NCBI GenBank assembly: GCA_007050995.1 | Contig: VJOU01000001.1 | Coordinates: 62,001-126,000, forward strand | Length of the DNA: 64,000 nucleotides | Direction: 5' to 3' | From: Glycocaulis profundi | GTDB taxonomy: Bacteria > Pseudomonadota > Alphaproteobacteria > Caulobacterales > Maricaulaceae | Shown: positions 55,997 to 64,000 of the stretch, piece after piece | Layout of the letters: each line of letters starts with the position of its first letter | How positions within the stretch are numbered: the first letter of the stretch is position 1 | Notes under the pieces: model-generated | The model's input: the letters and a program-made list of their open reading frames with translations, nothing else | Databases searched by the model: none | Told to the model about the DNA's origin: nothing | Program-made: the position numbers and the translations under genes

Positions 55997-56249
55997 GAAG
56001 TCACCTGTTCGTCTGCGGTTCGCCCCTCTCGCAGCAGGCCTCGAACCTACGGGGGGCGTCCGCCGCGGGCAAGGGCGGATTCCCGCATCCTCGCGAATGT
56101 GTGTTGTTCCGGACAAATCCTGCAGTGAACGGCCCTGATTCCAGCGGTTTGGACTTCTCATTAAGCCTTAAGAGGCATAGATACGGGCCGACCCCTCCTA
56201 TAGCGTCCTTCCCGACGTTTCACTGCAAGCATGCCCTGAAGGGCGCAAG

Positions 56250-59240
56250 ATGGCAGACCAACGCTCCTCCGCGAACCAGACCTTCCTCGAGACCTCCTTC
56301 CTGTATGGCGGCAACGCCGTGTATCTGGAGGAGATGGCCGCCCGTCACGCCGAGGACCCGTCCTCGGTGCCCCAGTCCTGGCGGGATTTCTTCTCCGCCG
56401 TGGGCGACGAGGCCTCCAACGCCACGGCCGCCGCGAAGGGCCCGGGCTGGAAACGCGCCGACTGGCCGCGCCGGGCCAATGGCGACATGATCTCCGCGCT
56501 GGGCGACATCGAATCGGTCGCGCCCGGCCTGCCCAAGCAGGTCGCCGAGCGCATGGGGCCGGAGGCGGGGGCGGACGAGGTCCACGCCGCGGTGCGCGAT
56601 TCCATCGCCGCGATCATGCTGATCCGCGCCTACCGCATGCGCGGGCATCTGGCCGCCGATCTCGACCCGCTGGGCCTGAGCCACTTCCCCGAGCAGCCCG
56701 AGCTGCAGCCCGAGACCTACGGCTTCGGTCCGGGCGACATGGACCGCGAAATTTTCATCGCGGGCTATCTGGGGCTCGAGAGCGCGACGGTCTCGAAAAT
56801 CCTCGACATCCTCAAGCGCACCTATTGCGGCACGTTCGGCGTGGAGTTCATGCACATCTCCGATCCGGTGGAGAAGGCGTGGCTTCAGGAGCGCATCGAG
56901 GGGCCGGACAAGGAGATCGCCTTCTCCAACGAGGGCAAGCGCGCCATCCTGCAGAAGATCGTCGAGACCGAGGGCTTCGAGCGCTTCCTGCACAAGCGTT
57001 ATCCGGGCACCAAGCGCTTCGGCATCGACGGCGGCGAGGCGATGGTCCCCGCGCTCGAGCAGATCATCAAGCGCGGCGGCGCGATGGGCGTGACCGACAT
57101 CATCCTGGGCATGCCCCACCGGGGCCGCCTGAACGTGCTGGCCGCCGTGATGGGCAAGCCCTATCACGTGATCTTCCACGAGTTCCAGGGCGGTTCGACC
57201 ATCGGCGAGGACGAGTTCTCGTCCGGTGACGTGAAATACCATCTGGGCTCGTCGTCCGACCGCGAGTTCGACGGCAACGAGGTCCACCTGTCGCTGACCG
57301 CCAACCCCTCCCACCTGGAGGCGGTCGACCCGGTCGTGCTGGGCAAGGCGCGGGCCAAGCAGTCCAAATACCGCCGCGAGCTGGGCGATGACGCCAACAC
57401 CGCCGAGAAGGTCCTGCCCCTGCTGCTGCACGGGGACGCGGCCTTCGCCGGACAGGGCATCGTGGCCGAATGCTTCGGCCTGTCGGGTCTGAAGGGCCAC
57501 AAGACCGGCGGGGCGATCCATTTCATCGTGAACAACCAGATCGGCTTCACCACCGATCCCAAGGATTCGCGCTCCTCGCCCTATCCGTCCGACGTGGCGC
57601 TGATGGTTCAGGCGCCGATCTTCCACGTGAACGGCGACGATCCCGAAGCGGTGGTGTTCGCCGCCAAGATCGCGACCGAATACCGGCAGACCTTCGGCAA
57701 GGACGTCGTCATCGACATGTTCTGCTATCGCCGGTTCGGCCACAACGAGGGCGACGACCCCTCCTTCACCCAGCCGATCATGTACCGGGCGATCGCCGAC
57801 CACCCCAGCACGCGCGAGCTTTACGCGAAGCGGCTGGCGGACGAGGGCGTGATCACCCAGGGCGACATCGACGGCTGGATGGCCGAGTTCGACTCCTTCC
57901 TCGATTCGGAGTTCGATCTGGGCAAGTCCTACAAGACCAACAAGGCCGACTGGCTGGACGGGGTCTGGTCGGGACTGGGCCTGCCCGACGAGGAGGACCG
58001 CCGCGGCGCCACCGCGGTTGAGATGGACCGGCTCAAGGCGGTCGGCACGGCCATGACCGAGCTGCCCGAGAACATGGACGTGCACAAGACGCTCGCCCGG
58101 GTGGTCGGCAACCGCCGCAAGATGATCGAGACCGGCGAGAATCTGGACTGGGCGACCGCCGAGCATCTGGCGTTCGGCACGCTGCTGGCCGAAGGCTTCC
58201 CGGTGCGCCTGTCCGGTCAGGACTGCGGGCGGGGCACGTTCTCCCAGCGCCATTCGCACCTGATCGACCAGACCACCCAGGAGCGCCATACCTTCCTGAA
58301 CAATCTCGGCATGGAGCAGGCCCGCTACGAGGTCATCGATTCCATGCTGTCTGAAGAGGCCGTGCTGGGCTTCGAGTACGGCTACTCGCTGTCCGCGCCC
58401 AACACGCTGGTGATGTGGGAAGCCCAGTTCGGCGACTTCGTGAACGGCGCGCAGGTGCTGATCGACCAGTTCATCAGCTCGGGCGAGCGCAAATGGCTGC
58501 GCATGTCGGGTCTGACCATGCTGCTGCCCCACGGCTATGAGGGGCAGGGGCCGGAGCACTCCTCCGCCCGCCTCGAGCGCTTCCTGCAGCAGTGCGCGGA
58601 AGACAACATGCAGGTGGCCAACTGCTCCACCCCGGCGAACTATTTCCACATCCTGCGGCGGCAGATCCACCGCAAGTTCCGCAAGCCGCTCATCATCATG
58701 ACGCCCAAGTCGCTTCTGCGGCACAAGCGCTGCGTCAGCCCGCTGTTCGAGTTCGGCCCCGGTTCGTCCTTCCACCGGGTGCTGTGGGACGACGCGGACA
58801 CCAAGGTGCGTCAGGGCCGCGACGACGTGGCCGAGGGCCAGACCGAGATCAGGCTCGCCGCTGACGAAAAGATCCGCCGGGTCGTGATGTGCTCGGGCAA
58901 GGTCTATTACGACCTGCTCGAAGCGCGGGAGGAGAAGGGCATCGACGACGTCTACCTGCTGCGCGTCGAGCAGTTCTATCCCTTCCCGGCCAAGTCGGTG
59001 ATCGACGAGCTGAAACGCTTCCCCAACGCGGACGCGGTGTGGTGCCAGGAAGAGCCCAAGAACATGGGCGGCTGGTTCTTCGTCGAACCCTATATCGAGT
59101 TCTGCCTGGACAAGGCGGGCTCCAAGGTCGGCCGTCCGCAATACGCCGGACGCGCCGCGGCGGCCTCCCCGGCCACCGGCACCCTGTCCAGACACCAGGC
59201 GCAGCAGAAGGCGCTGATCGAAGACGCGCTGGGCGAATAG
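56250..59240 (+). CDS. sucA: 2-oxoglutarate dehydrogenase E1 component
   Basis: A 996-residue thiamine-diphosphate enzyme that decarboxylates 2-oxoglutarate and hands succinyl to SucB. N-terminal [13 protein letters not shown], then [14 protein letters not shown], the ThDP-binding [15 protein letters not shown] and [24 protein letters not shown], and [21 protein letters not shown]. Both full-length halves are present, so it is complete. The start at ATG 56250 is preceded by GAAGGGCGC. It begins 40 bases upstream of sucB, with a normal sucAB order. Confidence 0.97.
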   Translation: MADQRSSANQTFLETSFLYGGNAVYLEEMAARHAEDPSSVPQSWRDFFSAVGDEASNATAAAKGPGWKRADWPRRANGDMISALGDIESVAPGLPKQVAERMGPEAGADEVHAAVRDSIAAIMLIRAYRMRGHLAADLDPLGLSHFPEQPELQPETYGFGPGDMDREIFIAGYLGLESATVSKILDILKRTYCGTFGVEFMHISDPVEKAWLQERIEGPDKEIAFSNEGKRAILQKIVETEGFERFLHKRYPGTKRFGIDGGEAMVPALEQIIKRGGAMGVTDIILGMPHRGRLNVLAAVMGKPYHVIFHEFQGGSTIGEDEFSSGDVKYHLGSSSDREFDGNEVHLSLTANPSHLEAVDPVVLGKARAKQSKYRRELGDDANTAEKVLPLLLHGDAAFAGQGIVAECFGLSGLKGHKTGGAIHFIVNNQIGFTTDPKDSRSSPYPSDVALMVQAPIFHVNGDDPEAVVFAAKIATEYRQTFGKDVVIDMFCYRRFGHNEGDDPSFTQPIMYRAIADHPSTRELYAKRLADEGVITQGDIDGWMAEFDSFLDSEFDLGKSYKTNKADWLDGVWSGLGLPDEEDRRGATAVEMDRLKAVGTAMTELPENMDVHKTLARVVGNRRKMIETGENLDWATAEHLAFGTLLAEGFPVRLSGQDCGRGTFSQRHSHLIDQTTQERHTFLNNLGMEQARYEVIDSMLSEEAVLGFEYGYSLSAPNTLVMWEAQFGDFVNGAQVLIDQFISSGERKWLRMSGLTMLLPHGYEGQGPEHSSARLERFLQQCAEDNMQVANCSTPANYFHILRRQIHRKFRKPLIIMTPKSLLRHKRCVSPLFEFGPGSSFHRVLWDDADTKVRQGRDDVAEGQTEIRLAADEKIRRVVMCSGKVYYDLLEAREEKGIDDVYLLRVEQFYPFPAKSVIDELKRFPNADAVWCQEEPKNMGGWFFVEPYIEFCLDKAGSKVGRPQYAGRAAAASPATGTLSRHQAQQKALIEDALGE

Positions 59241-59280
59241 GCCCGCGAACCCCTCCCTTCCCAGGAAAGACGAGACGATC

Positions 59281-60813
59281 ATGACCGACATCACCGTTCC
59301 CCAGCTTGGCGAGTCCGTGTCCGAGGCCACGGTCGGAAGCTGGCAGGTCTCCGAGGGCGACAGCGTCAAGAAGGACGACGTGCTGGTGGAGCTCGAGACC
59401 GACAAGGTCTCCGTCGAGGTCCGCGCCGAGGAGGACGGGGTGATCACCGCGATCACCGCCAAGGAAGGCGACACGGTCGATATCGGCGCCAAGCTCGCCG
59501 AGATGGAGGCCGGCGCGTCCGCGGGCGGGTCGAAGAAAGAGGCCAAGGCCGAGAAAAAGGACGAGGGCGGCAAGTCCGAGGACAAGCCCGCGCCGAAATC
59601 TGACGACAAAGCCTCCGGCGGCGATCTGGTCGAGGCCAAGGTGCCGGTGATGGGCGAGAGCGTCAGCGAGGGCACGGTCGGCTCGTGGCTGGTCCAGCCC
59701 GGCGACACGGTGAAACAGGATCAGGCCCTGATGGAGATCGAGACCGACAAGGTCGCGGTCGAGGTGCCCTCTCCGGTGTCCGGCGTTCTGGAAGAACAGC
59801 TCGTGGCCGAGGGCGACACCGTCAGCCCCGATCAGGCCGTGGCGAAAATCCGCGAGGGCGCGTCCGGCGGCGGCAAGTCCGAGTCGAAATCGGAATCCAA
59901 ATCGGAAGCCAAGTCCGAAGAGAAAAAATCCTCCGGCGACGTGAAGGCCATGCCCTCCGCCCAGCGCATCGCGGCGGAGAAGAACGTGGATCTGTCCAAG
60001 GTCGAAGGCACCGGCAAGGACGGCCGCGTGACCAAGGGCGACGCGCTGAAAGCCATCGAGAAGGGCGGCTCCGCGCCCGCGCCGAAGGCGGACGCCAAGC
60101 CGCGCGAGACCGGCGAGCGCGAGGAGCGGGTGAAGATGACCCGCCTGCGCCAGACCATCGCCCGGCGCCTGAAGGAGGCCCAGAACTCGGCCGCGATGCT
60201 GACCACCTACAACGAGGCGGACATGAGCGCGATCATGTCGCTCCGCAAGCAGGTGCAGGACGACTTCGTGGCCAAGCACGGCGTCAAGCTGGGCTTCATG
60301 AGCTTCTTCGTGAAGGCCTGCGTCCAGGCCCTGCAGGAACTCCCCGCGGTCAACGCCGAGATCGACGGCACGGACATCATCTACAAGAACTACTATGACG
60401 TGGGCGTGGCCGTGGGCACCGACCGCGGGCTGGTGGTGCCGGTGGTGCGCGACTGCGACCAGAAATCGCTCGCCGAGATCGAGAAATCGATCATGGATCT
60501 GGGCAAGCGCGCCCGCGACGGCCAGCTCGGCCTGAACGAGATGCAGGGCGCGACCTTCACCATCTCCAACGGCGGGGTGTACGGCTCGCTGATGAGCTCG
60601 CCCATCCTGAACGCGCCCCAGTCGGGCATCCTCGGGATGCACAAGATCCAAGAGCGCCCGATGGCCATCGGCGGCGAAGTGAAGATCCGCCCGATGATGT
60701 ATCTGGCGCTGAGCTACGACCACCGCATCGTGGACGGCAAGGAGGCCGTGACCTTCCTCGTCCGCGTCAAGGAAAGCCTGGAGAATCCCCAGCGCATGCT
60801 GCTGGAAATCTGA
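59281..60813 (+). CDS. sucB: 2-oxoglutarate dehydrogenase E2 component with two lipoyl domains
   Basis: A 510-residue dihydrolipoyl succinyltransferase, about 100 longer than the E. coli enzyme. Two lipoyl domains are present: [10 protein letters not shown] (lysine 42) and [10 protein letters not shown] (lysine 157), separated by an Ala/Lys/Glu linker. A peripheral E1/E3-binding domain ([20 protein letters not shown]) and the catalytic domain with [12 protein letters not shown] at the C-terminus follow. The second lipoyl domain is the more typical of SucB. It is followed by a terminator, and lpd is not in the window, so E3 is encoded elsewhere. Confidence 0.96.
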   Translation: MTDITVPQLGESVSEATVGSWQVSEGDSVKKDDVLVELETDKVSVEVRAEEDGVITAITAKEGDTVDIGAKLAEMEAGASAGGSKKEAKAEKKDEGGKSEDKPAPKSDDKASGGDLVEAKVPVMGESVSEGTVGSWLVQPGDTVKQDQALMEIETDKVAVEVPSPVSGVLEEQLVAEGDTVSPDQAVAKIREGASGGGKSESKSESKSEAKSEEKKSSGDVKAMPSAQRIAAEKNVDLSKVEGTGKDGRVTKGDALKAIEKGGSAPAPKADAKPRETGEREERVKMTRLRQTIARRLKEAQNSAAMLTTYNEADMSAIMSLRKQVQDDFVAKHGVKLGFMSFFVKACVQALQELPAVNAEIDGTDIIYKNYYDVGVAVGTDRGLVVPVVRDCDQKSLAEIEKSIMDLGKRARDGQLGLNEMQGATFTISNGGVYGSLMSSPILNAPQSGILGMHKIQERPMAIGGEVKIRPMMYLALSYDHRIVDGKEAVTFLVRVKESLENPQRMLLEI

Positions 60814-60839
60814 CGGTTTCCGGTCATCGGACCATGAAG

Positions 60840-60864
60840 CGGCCGCCCTCGGGGCGGCCGTTTT
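60840..60864 (+). terminator. intrinsic terminator of sucAB
   Basis: Stem CGGCCGCCC / GGGCGGCCG with a TCG loop and a T4 tail, 27 bases after the sucB stop. Confidence 0.88.
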
Positions 60865-60977
60865 CGTTCGCGAACGCAGCACAAGTCTTTGGCGCCGCAG
60901 CGCATTTTTGATTTGATCACGGACGCGGACAGGCGCTTGCTGTCCTCTCTGTCTCATTGGAACAGGGGGAGCAGTCA

Positions 60978-61436
60978 ATGGACGCCGCAACGACCGGACC
61001 CGCCGCCACGCCGCGGCCCAAGACGCCGATCTGGTTCTGGATCGTGGCCGTGCTGGCCGTGCTCTGGAACGGCATGGGGCTGTGGGGCTATGTCTCCTAC
61101 CAGCTCTTCACCGAGGCCTATATGGAGGCCCTGACCGAGCCCCAGCGCGCGCTCTTCATGGCCATGCCGACCTGGTATGTCGCCATATGGGCGCTGTCGG
61201 TGACCACCGCCTTCCTGGGCAGCGTGGGCCTGCTGATCCGCACCAAATACGCGGTCTGGCTGTTCGCCGTGGCCCTCGTGGGCTTCATCCTGACCTGCAT
61301 CTACAGCTACGGGGTCATGGGCTCGGCCGAGGCCATGGGCACGACCGGCATCGTCTTCTCGGTGATCATCGGGATCTCGCTGGCCGCCCTGCTGTGGCTG
61401 TCGCACTGGGCGAAGGGCCGGGGCATCCTGCGCTAG
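60978..61436 (+). CDS. small hypothetical membrane protein, four helices
   Basis: A 152-residue protein with four hydrophobic helices after a short cytoplasmic N-terminus: IWFWIVAVLAVLWNGMGLWG, WYVAIWALSVTTAFLGSVGL, YAVWLFAVALVGFILT, and IVFSVIIGISLAALLWL. The RALFMAMPTW stretch between the first two helices resembles a widespread family of uncharacterised proteobacterial membrane proteins that I have seen annotated only as hypothetical. ATG 60978 has GGGGGAG seven bases upstream. Confidence 0.7.
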   Translation: MDAATTGPAATPRPKTPIWFWIVAVLAVLWNGMGLWGYVSYQLFTEAYMEALTEPQRALFMAMPTWYVAIWALSVTTAFLGSVGLLIRTKYAVWLFAVALVGFILTCIYSYGVMGSAEAMGTTGIVFSVIIGISLAALLWLSHWAKGRGILR

Positions 61437-61485
61437 ACGCGCACGGGGCTCGAAAACGGTCATGGCGCGGGCTAGGGTCCGCGCC

Positions 61486-62118
61486 ATGACCGATCATGCC
61501 TCCGCCCCGCGCCGCCCCGCCGCCATCCTGTGGGACCTCGGCAACGTCCTGTGCGACTGGTCCCCGCGGCGGCTCTACTCACAGCTCATCGCCGACGAGG
61601 CGGAGCTGGACCGTTTCCTGACCGAGGTCTGCTCGATGGACTGGCACGCCCGCCACGACGCGGGCGCGACCATGGCCGAGAACCGCCGTCCCCTCATCGC
61701 CGCCCACCCCGGCAAGGCCGCCCTGATCGAGGCGTGGGAGACCCGCTGGGACGAGATGTTCGACGGGCATGTGGAGGGCATGGCCGGGATGGTCGAGCGG
61801 GTCGCCGAGCTCGGCCTGCCCCAATACGCCCTGTCCAACCTGCCGGCAGAGAAATGGCCGCCGCTGAAGGCGATGTATCCCGCTCTGACCCGGCTCGACG
61901 ACGCGATCATTTCGGGCGAGGAGGGCGTCATCAAGCCCGACCCGGCCATCTACGCCATCACCGCCGCGCGCATCGCCCACGCGCCCCAGGAGACGCTGTT
62001 CATCGACGACCGGCGCGAGAACATCGAGGCCGCCATGGACGCGGGCTTCATCGGGCATCACTTCACCGGCGCGGACGCGCTCAGGGCCGACCTCGCCCGC
62101 CGCGGCATCGCCCTCTGA
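61486..62118 (+). CDS. HAD-superfamily hydrolase, YihX-like
   Basis: A 210-residue phosphatase-like protein. Motif I ILWDLGNVLCDW (Asp nucleophile), motif II QYALSN, motif III Lys in GVIKPDP, motif IV TLFIDDRRENIEAA. Matches the YihX type (sugar-phosphate phosphatases). ATG 61486 is chosen; GCTAGGGTC at 61471-61479 looks like a -10 very near the start, while ATG 61462 is in the same frame. Confidence 0.85.
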   Translation: MTDHASAPRRPAAILWDLGNVLCDWSPRRLYSQLIADEAELDRFLTEVCSMDWHARHDAGATMAENRRPLIAAHPGKAALIEAWETRWDEMFDGHVEGMAGMVERVAELGLPQYALSNLPAEKWPPLKAMYPALTRLDDAIISGEEGVIKPDPAIYAITAARIAHAPQETLFIDDRRENIEAAMDAGFIGHHFTGADALRADLARRGIAL

Positions 62119-62171
62119 CGGCCCGGCGCGGGCGTGCTAAAGCCTCCCGCGTCGTCTCACGGAGCCCTGCC

Positions 62172-64000
62172 ATGATCCGCCCCGCCGCCCCGCTCGCGTT
62201 TCTCCTTCTGGCCGCCTGCGCCGCGACGCCCGAGGCTCCCCGGGCCGATGGCGGATCGCTGGCGATCCTGCATATCAACGACCATCACAGCCATCTGGCG
62301 GGCCAGAGCTTCGCCTTCGACGTCGCCGGGCTGGAGCTGGAGTCCGGGGCGCAGAGCGTCACGGTCGAGTATGGCGGCATGCCGCGCCTGACCACCCTGT
62401 TCGCCGAGCGCGGGCGCGCCCATGAGAACGTGCTGAAGCTCCATGCCGGGGACGCGATCACCGGCACGCTCTACTACACCGGCTTCGAGGGCGAGGCGGA
62501 CGCGGCCATGATGGGCGGGATCTGTTTCGACGCCTTCGCCATCGGCAATCACGAATTCGATCATGGCGATCAGGGCCTGGCCGACTTCCTCGCCGCGCTC
62601 GAGGCCACCGGCTGCGGCACGGAGATTCTCGGCGCGAACATCCACCCCGCGCCGGGCTCGCCCATCGAGGGGATGTTCGCGCCTTCGGCCGTGTTCGAGC
62701 GCGGCGGGCATCGCTATGGCGTGATCGGTCTGGTGATCGCGGACAAGACCGCGGCCTCCTCCTCGCCCGATCCGGGCACGACGTTTTCGAACGAGCGCGA
62801 GACCGCGCAGGCCGAGATCGACCGGCTGCGGGCTGAGGGCGTGGACCTGATCATCGTGCTCAGCCACTACCAGTATGGCCGCGAGGTCGCGCTGGCGGAG
62901 GCCCTGAGCGGGGTGGACGTGGTGGTGGGCGGCGATTCCCACACCTTGCTGGGCGGAGCGGGGCTGGAACGGCTGGGCTTCCAGCCGGACGGCCCCTATC
63001 CGACGGTGGTGCAGAACGCCGACGGCGACACCGCCTGCGTCGTGCAGGCCTGGGAATTCTCCCGCGTGATGGGCGAGCTGGTCGTCAGCTTCGACGCCGA
63101 GGGCCGTGTCACGGCCTGCGAGGGGCTGCCGCTGGTCCCGGTGCAGGCGGACCGCTTCACCTGGACGCGCGAGGGCGAAACCCTCGACCTCTCCCCCGCC
63201 GACACCGAGCGGGTCCGCGCCGCGCTGGCCGGGATCGACGAAGCCCATCCCACGGCCCCCGACCCGCGGGCGCAGGCGCTGCTGGCGGGCTATGACGCGG
63301 AGCTGTCCGAGCTGACTGAGACCGTCATCGGCGAGGCCTCCGAAGACCTGTGCCTCGCGCGCGTGCCCGGCGACAGCCGCGCCGCGCCTTTGTGCGATCC
63401 CTCCGAGACCTTCGCGCAGGGCTCGCACGTTTCGAACATCGTCGCGCGCGCTTTTCTGGCGGGGGAGCCCAGCGCGGACGTGGCGATCCAGAACGCGGGC
63501 GGGGTGCGGGCGGGCATCGCCGCCGGCCCGGTGACCATCGCGGACGTCTACACCGTGCTGCCCTTCGCCAACACCATGACCATCCTGACCATGACCGGCG
63601 CGGAGATCGAGACGGCGCTGGAGGACGCGGTGGCCCACGACCCCGCGGGCGGCGGCTCCTACCCTTACGCGGCGGGTCTGCGCTTTTCCGTCGACGCCTC
63701 CGCCCCCGAAGGTGCGCGGATCAGCGATGTCGAGATCAATCCGCGCCTGTCGGGCGGCTGGTCGCCGCTGGACCCCGAGCGCGACTACCGCGTGGTCACC
63801 AACAGCTTCATCGCCTCGGGCAGCGACGGCTACGCCACCTTCGGCCGGGTCTCGGCGGACGGCCGGGCCGAGGCGATGTATTCAGAATACGCCCAGACCT
63901 TCATCGACCACGTCCGCGATCTGAGCGCGCGGGGCGAGGGGCTGTCCCGTCCCGCGCCTGAAGAGATGAGCACGCGGGCCTACATCTCGGCGGACGGCTG
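62172..64000 (+). CDS. lipoprotein 5'-nucleotidase/metallophosphatase, 3' end cut off
   Basis: An open frame of 609 codons to the window end, continuing beyond it. The signal peptide ends in LLLAACA, a lipobox. The catalytic metallophosphatase half begins ILHINDHHSH, with GDAITGTLYY, AIGNHEFDHG, VLSHYQYGRE and VVVGGDSHTLL giving the two-metal site. The C-terminal half contains IQNAGGVRAGI and the nucleotide-binding YTVLPFANTMTILTMTG, plus SFIASGSDGYATFG. This is the UshA/CpdB-like family, an extracytoplasmic enzyme that releases phosphate or nucleosides. About 20-40 residues may be missing at the right end. Confidence 0.9.
   Translation, partial: MIRPAAPLAFLLLAACAATPEAPRADGGSLAILHINDHHSHLAGQSFAFDVAGLELESGAQSVTVEYGGMPRLTTLFAERGRAHENVLKLHAGDAITGTLYYTGFEGEADAAMMGGICFDAFAIGNHEFDHGDQGLADFLAALEATGCGTEILGANIHPAPGSPIEGMFAPSAVFERGGHRYGVIGLVIADKTAASSSPDPGTTFSNERETAQAEIDRLRAEGVDLIIVLSHYQYGREVALAEALSGVDVVVGGDSHTLLGGAGLERLGFQPDGPYPTVVQNADGDTACVVQAWEFSRVMGELVVSFDAEGRVTACEGLPLVPVQADRFTWTREGETLDLSPADTERVRAALAGIDEAHPTAPDPRAQALLAGYDAELSELTETVIGEASEDLCLARVPGDSRAAPLCDPSETFAQGSHVSNIVARAFLAGEPSADVAIQNAGGVRAGIAAGPVTIADVYTVLPFANTMTILTMTGAEIETALEDAVAHDPAGGGSYPYAAGLRFSVDASAPEGARISDVEINPRLSGGWSPLDPERDYRVVTNSFIASGSDGYATFGRVSADGRAEAMYSEYAQTFIDHVRDLSARGEGLSRPAPEEMSTRAYISADG

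Overview
The window is about 64 kb of GC-rich chromosome from an alphaproteobacterium, most likely a stalked or budding marine type in or near the Maricaulales/Hyphomonadales (Caulobacterales sensu lato). The evidence is indirect. It holds a large TonB-dependent receptor, an aroA next to a FYDLN-acid protein and a DUF1150 protein, a trpF-trpB-trpA-accD-folC cluster, an RpoE/ChrR-type sigma/anti-sigma operon, a bL21 with an Ala/Lys-rich tail, and -10 elements resembling the Caulobacter GCTANAWC consensus. Nearly all of it is ordinary, densely packed chromosome with many 1-4 base overlaps and no transposase, integrase, phage or CRISPR sequence. Gene orders said here to be typical are from memory, not from a search.

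Layout. 1-6.2 kb: a truncated TonB receptor, a Tat-exported alpha/beta hydrolase, an SLC13 carboxylate transporter and an SGNH-like secreted protein, read as one uptake/degradation locus. 6.3-18.2 kb: tRNA-Arg; a CPA1 cation/proton antiporter fused to a Bax-like glucosaminidase domain that lacks its catalytic Glu; an orphan ABC ATPase; a second SLC13 carrier; polA; an IalB-like protein; an ECF sigma / 35-aa ORF / ChrR-like anti-sigma operon; and a UbiH-type hydroxylase. 18.3-25 kb: DUF1150, tRNA-Ala, FYDLN-acid protein, aroA, rpsA (without cmk between them), ihfB, mscL and a GcvA-like regulator. 25-30.4 kb: tryptophan, malonyl-CoA and folate synthesis genes. 30.4-38 kb: aminotransferase, short-chain dehydrogenase, glutathione peroxidase, acetyltransferase, a DUF305/LVIVD secreted pair and an ABC-F protein.

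38-41.8 kb is a compositionally different patch on the 3' side of tRNA-Ser(CGA). It carries an LLM-family flavin oxidoreductase, a DUF1931 histone-fold protein, a TrxC-like thioredoxin, a CatB-type acetyltransferase and two gene-poor stretches. It looks like acquired DNA, although no integrase or boundary repeat is visible. 41.9-53.3 kb returns to core sequence: rplU-rpmA with a strong terminator, GNAT proteins, a protein that joins a ribbon-helix-helix head, one membrane helix and EF-hands, a NatAB-type ABC exporter, a cold-shock protein with direct repeats in its leader, and small membrane or secreted proteins.

53.3-60.9 kb holds the lower TCA cycle: sucC-sucD, then a convergent BLUF photoreceptor gene, then sucA-sucB, where SucB has two lipoyl domains. 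The window ends with a small membrane protein, a YihX-like HAD phosphatase and a lipoprotein 5'-nucleotidase cut by the right edge.

The points most worth following up are the antiporter-pseudo-glucosaminidase fusion, the tightly coupled 35-codon ORF and the zinc-ligand-less ChrR-like protein in the sigma operon, the RHH-TM-EF-hand protein, and the tRNA-Ser island with its bacterial histone-fold gene.
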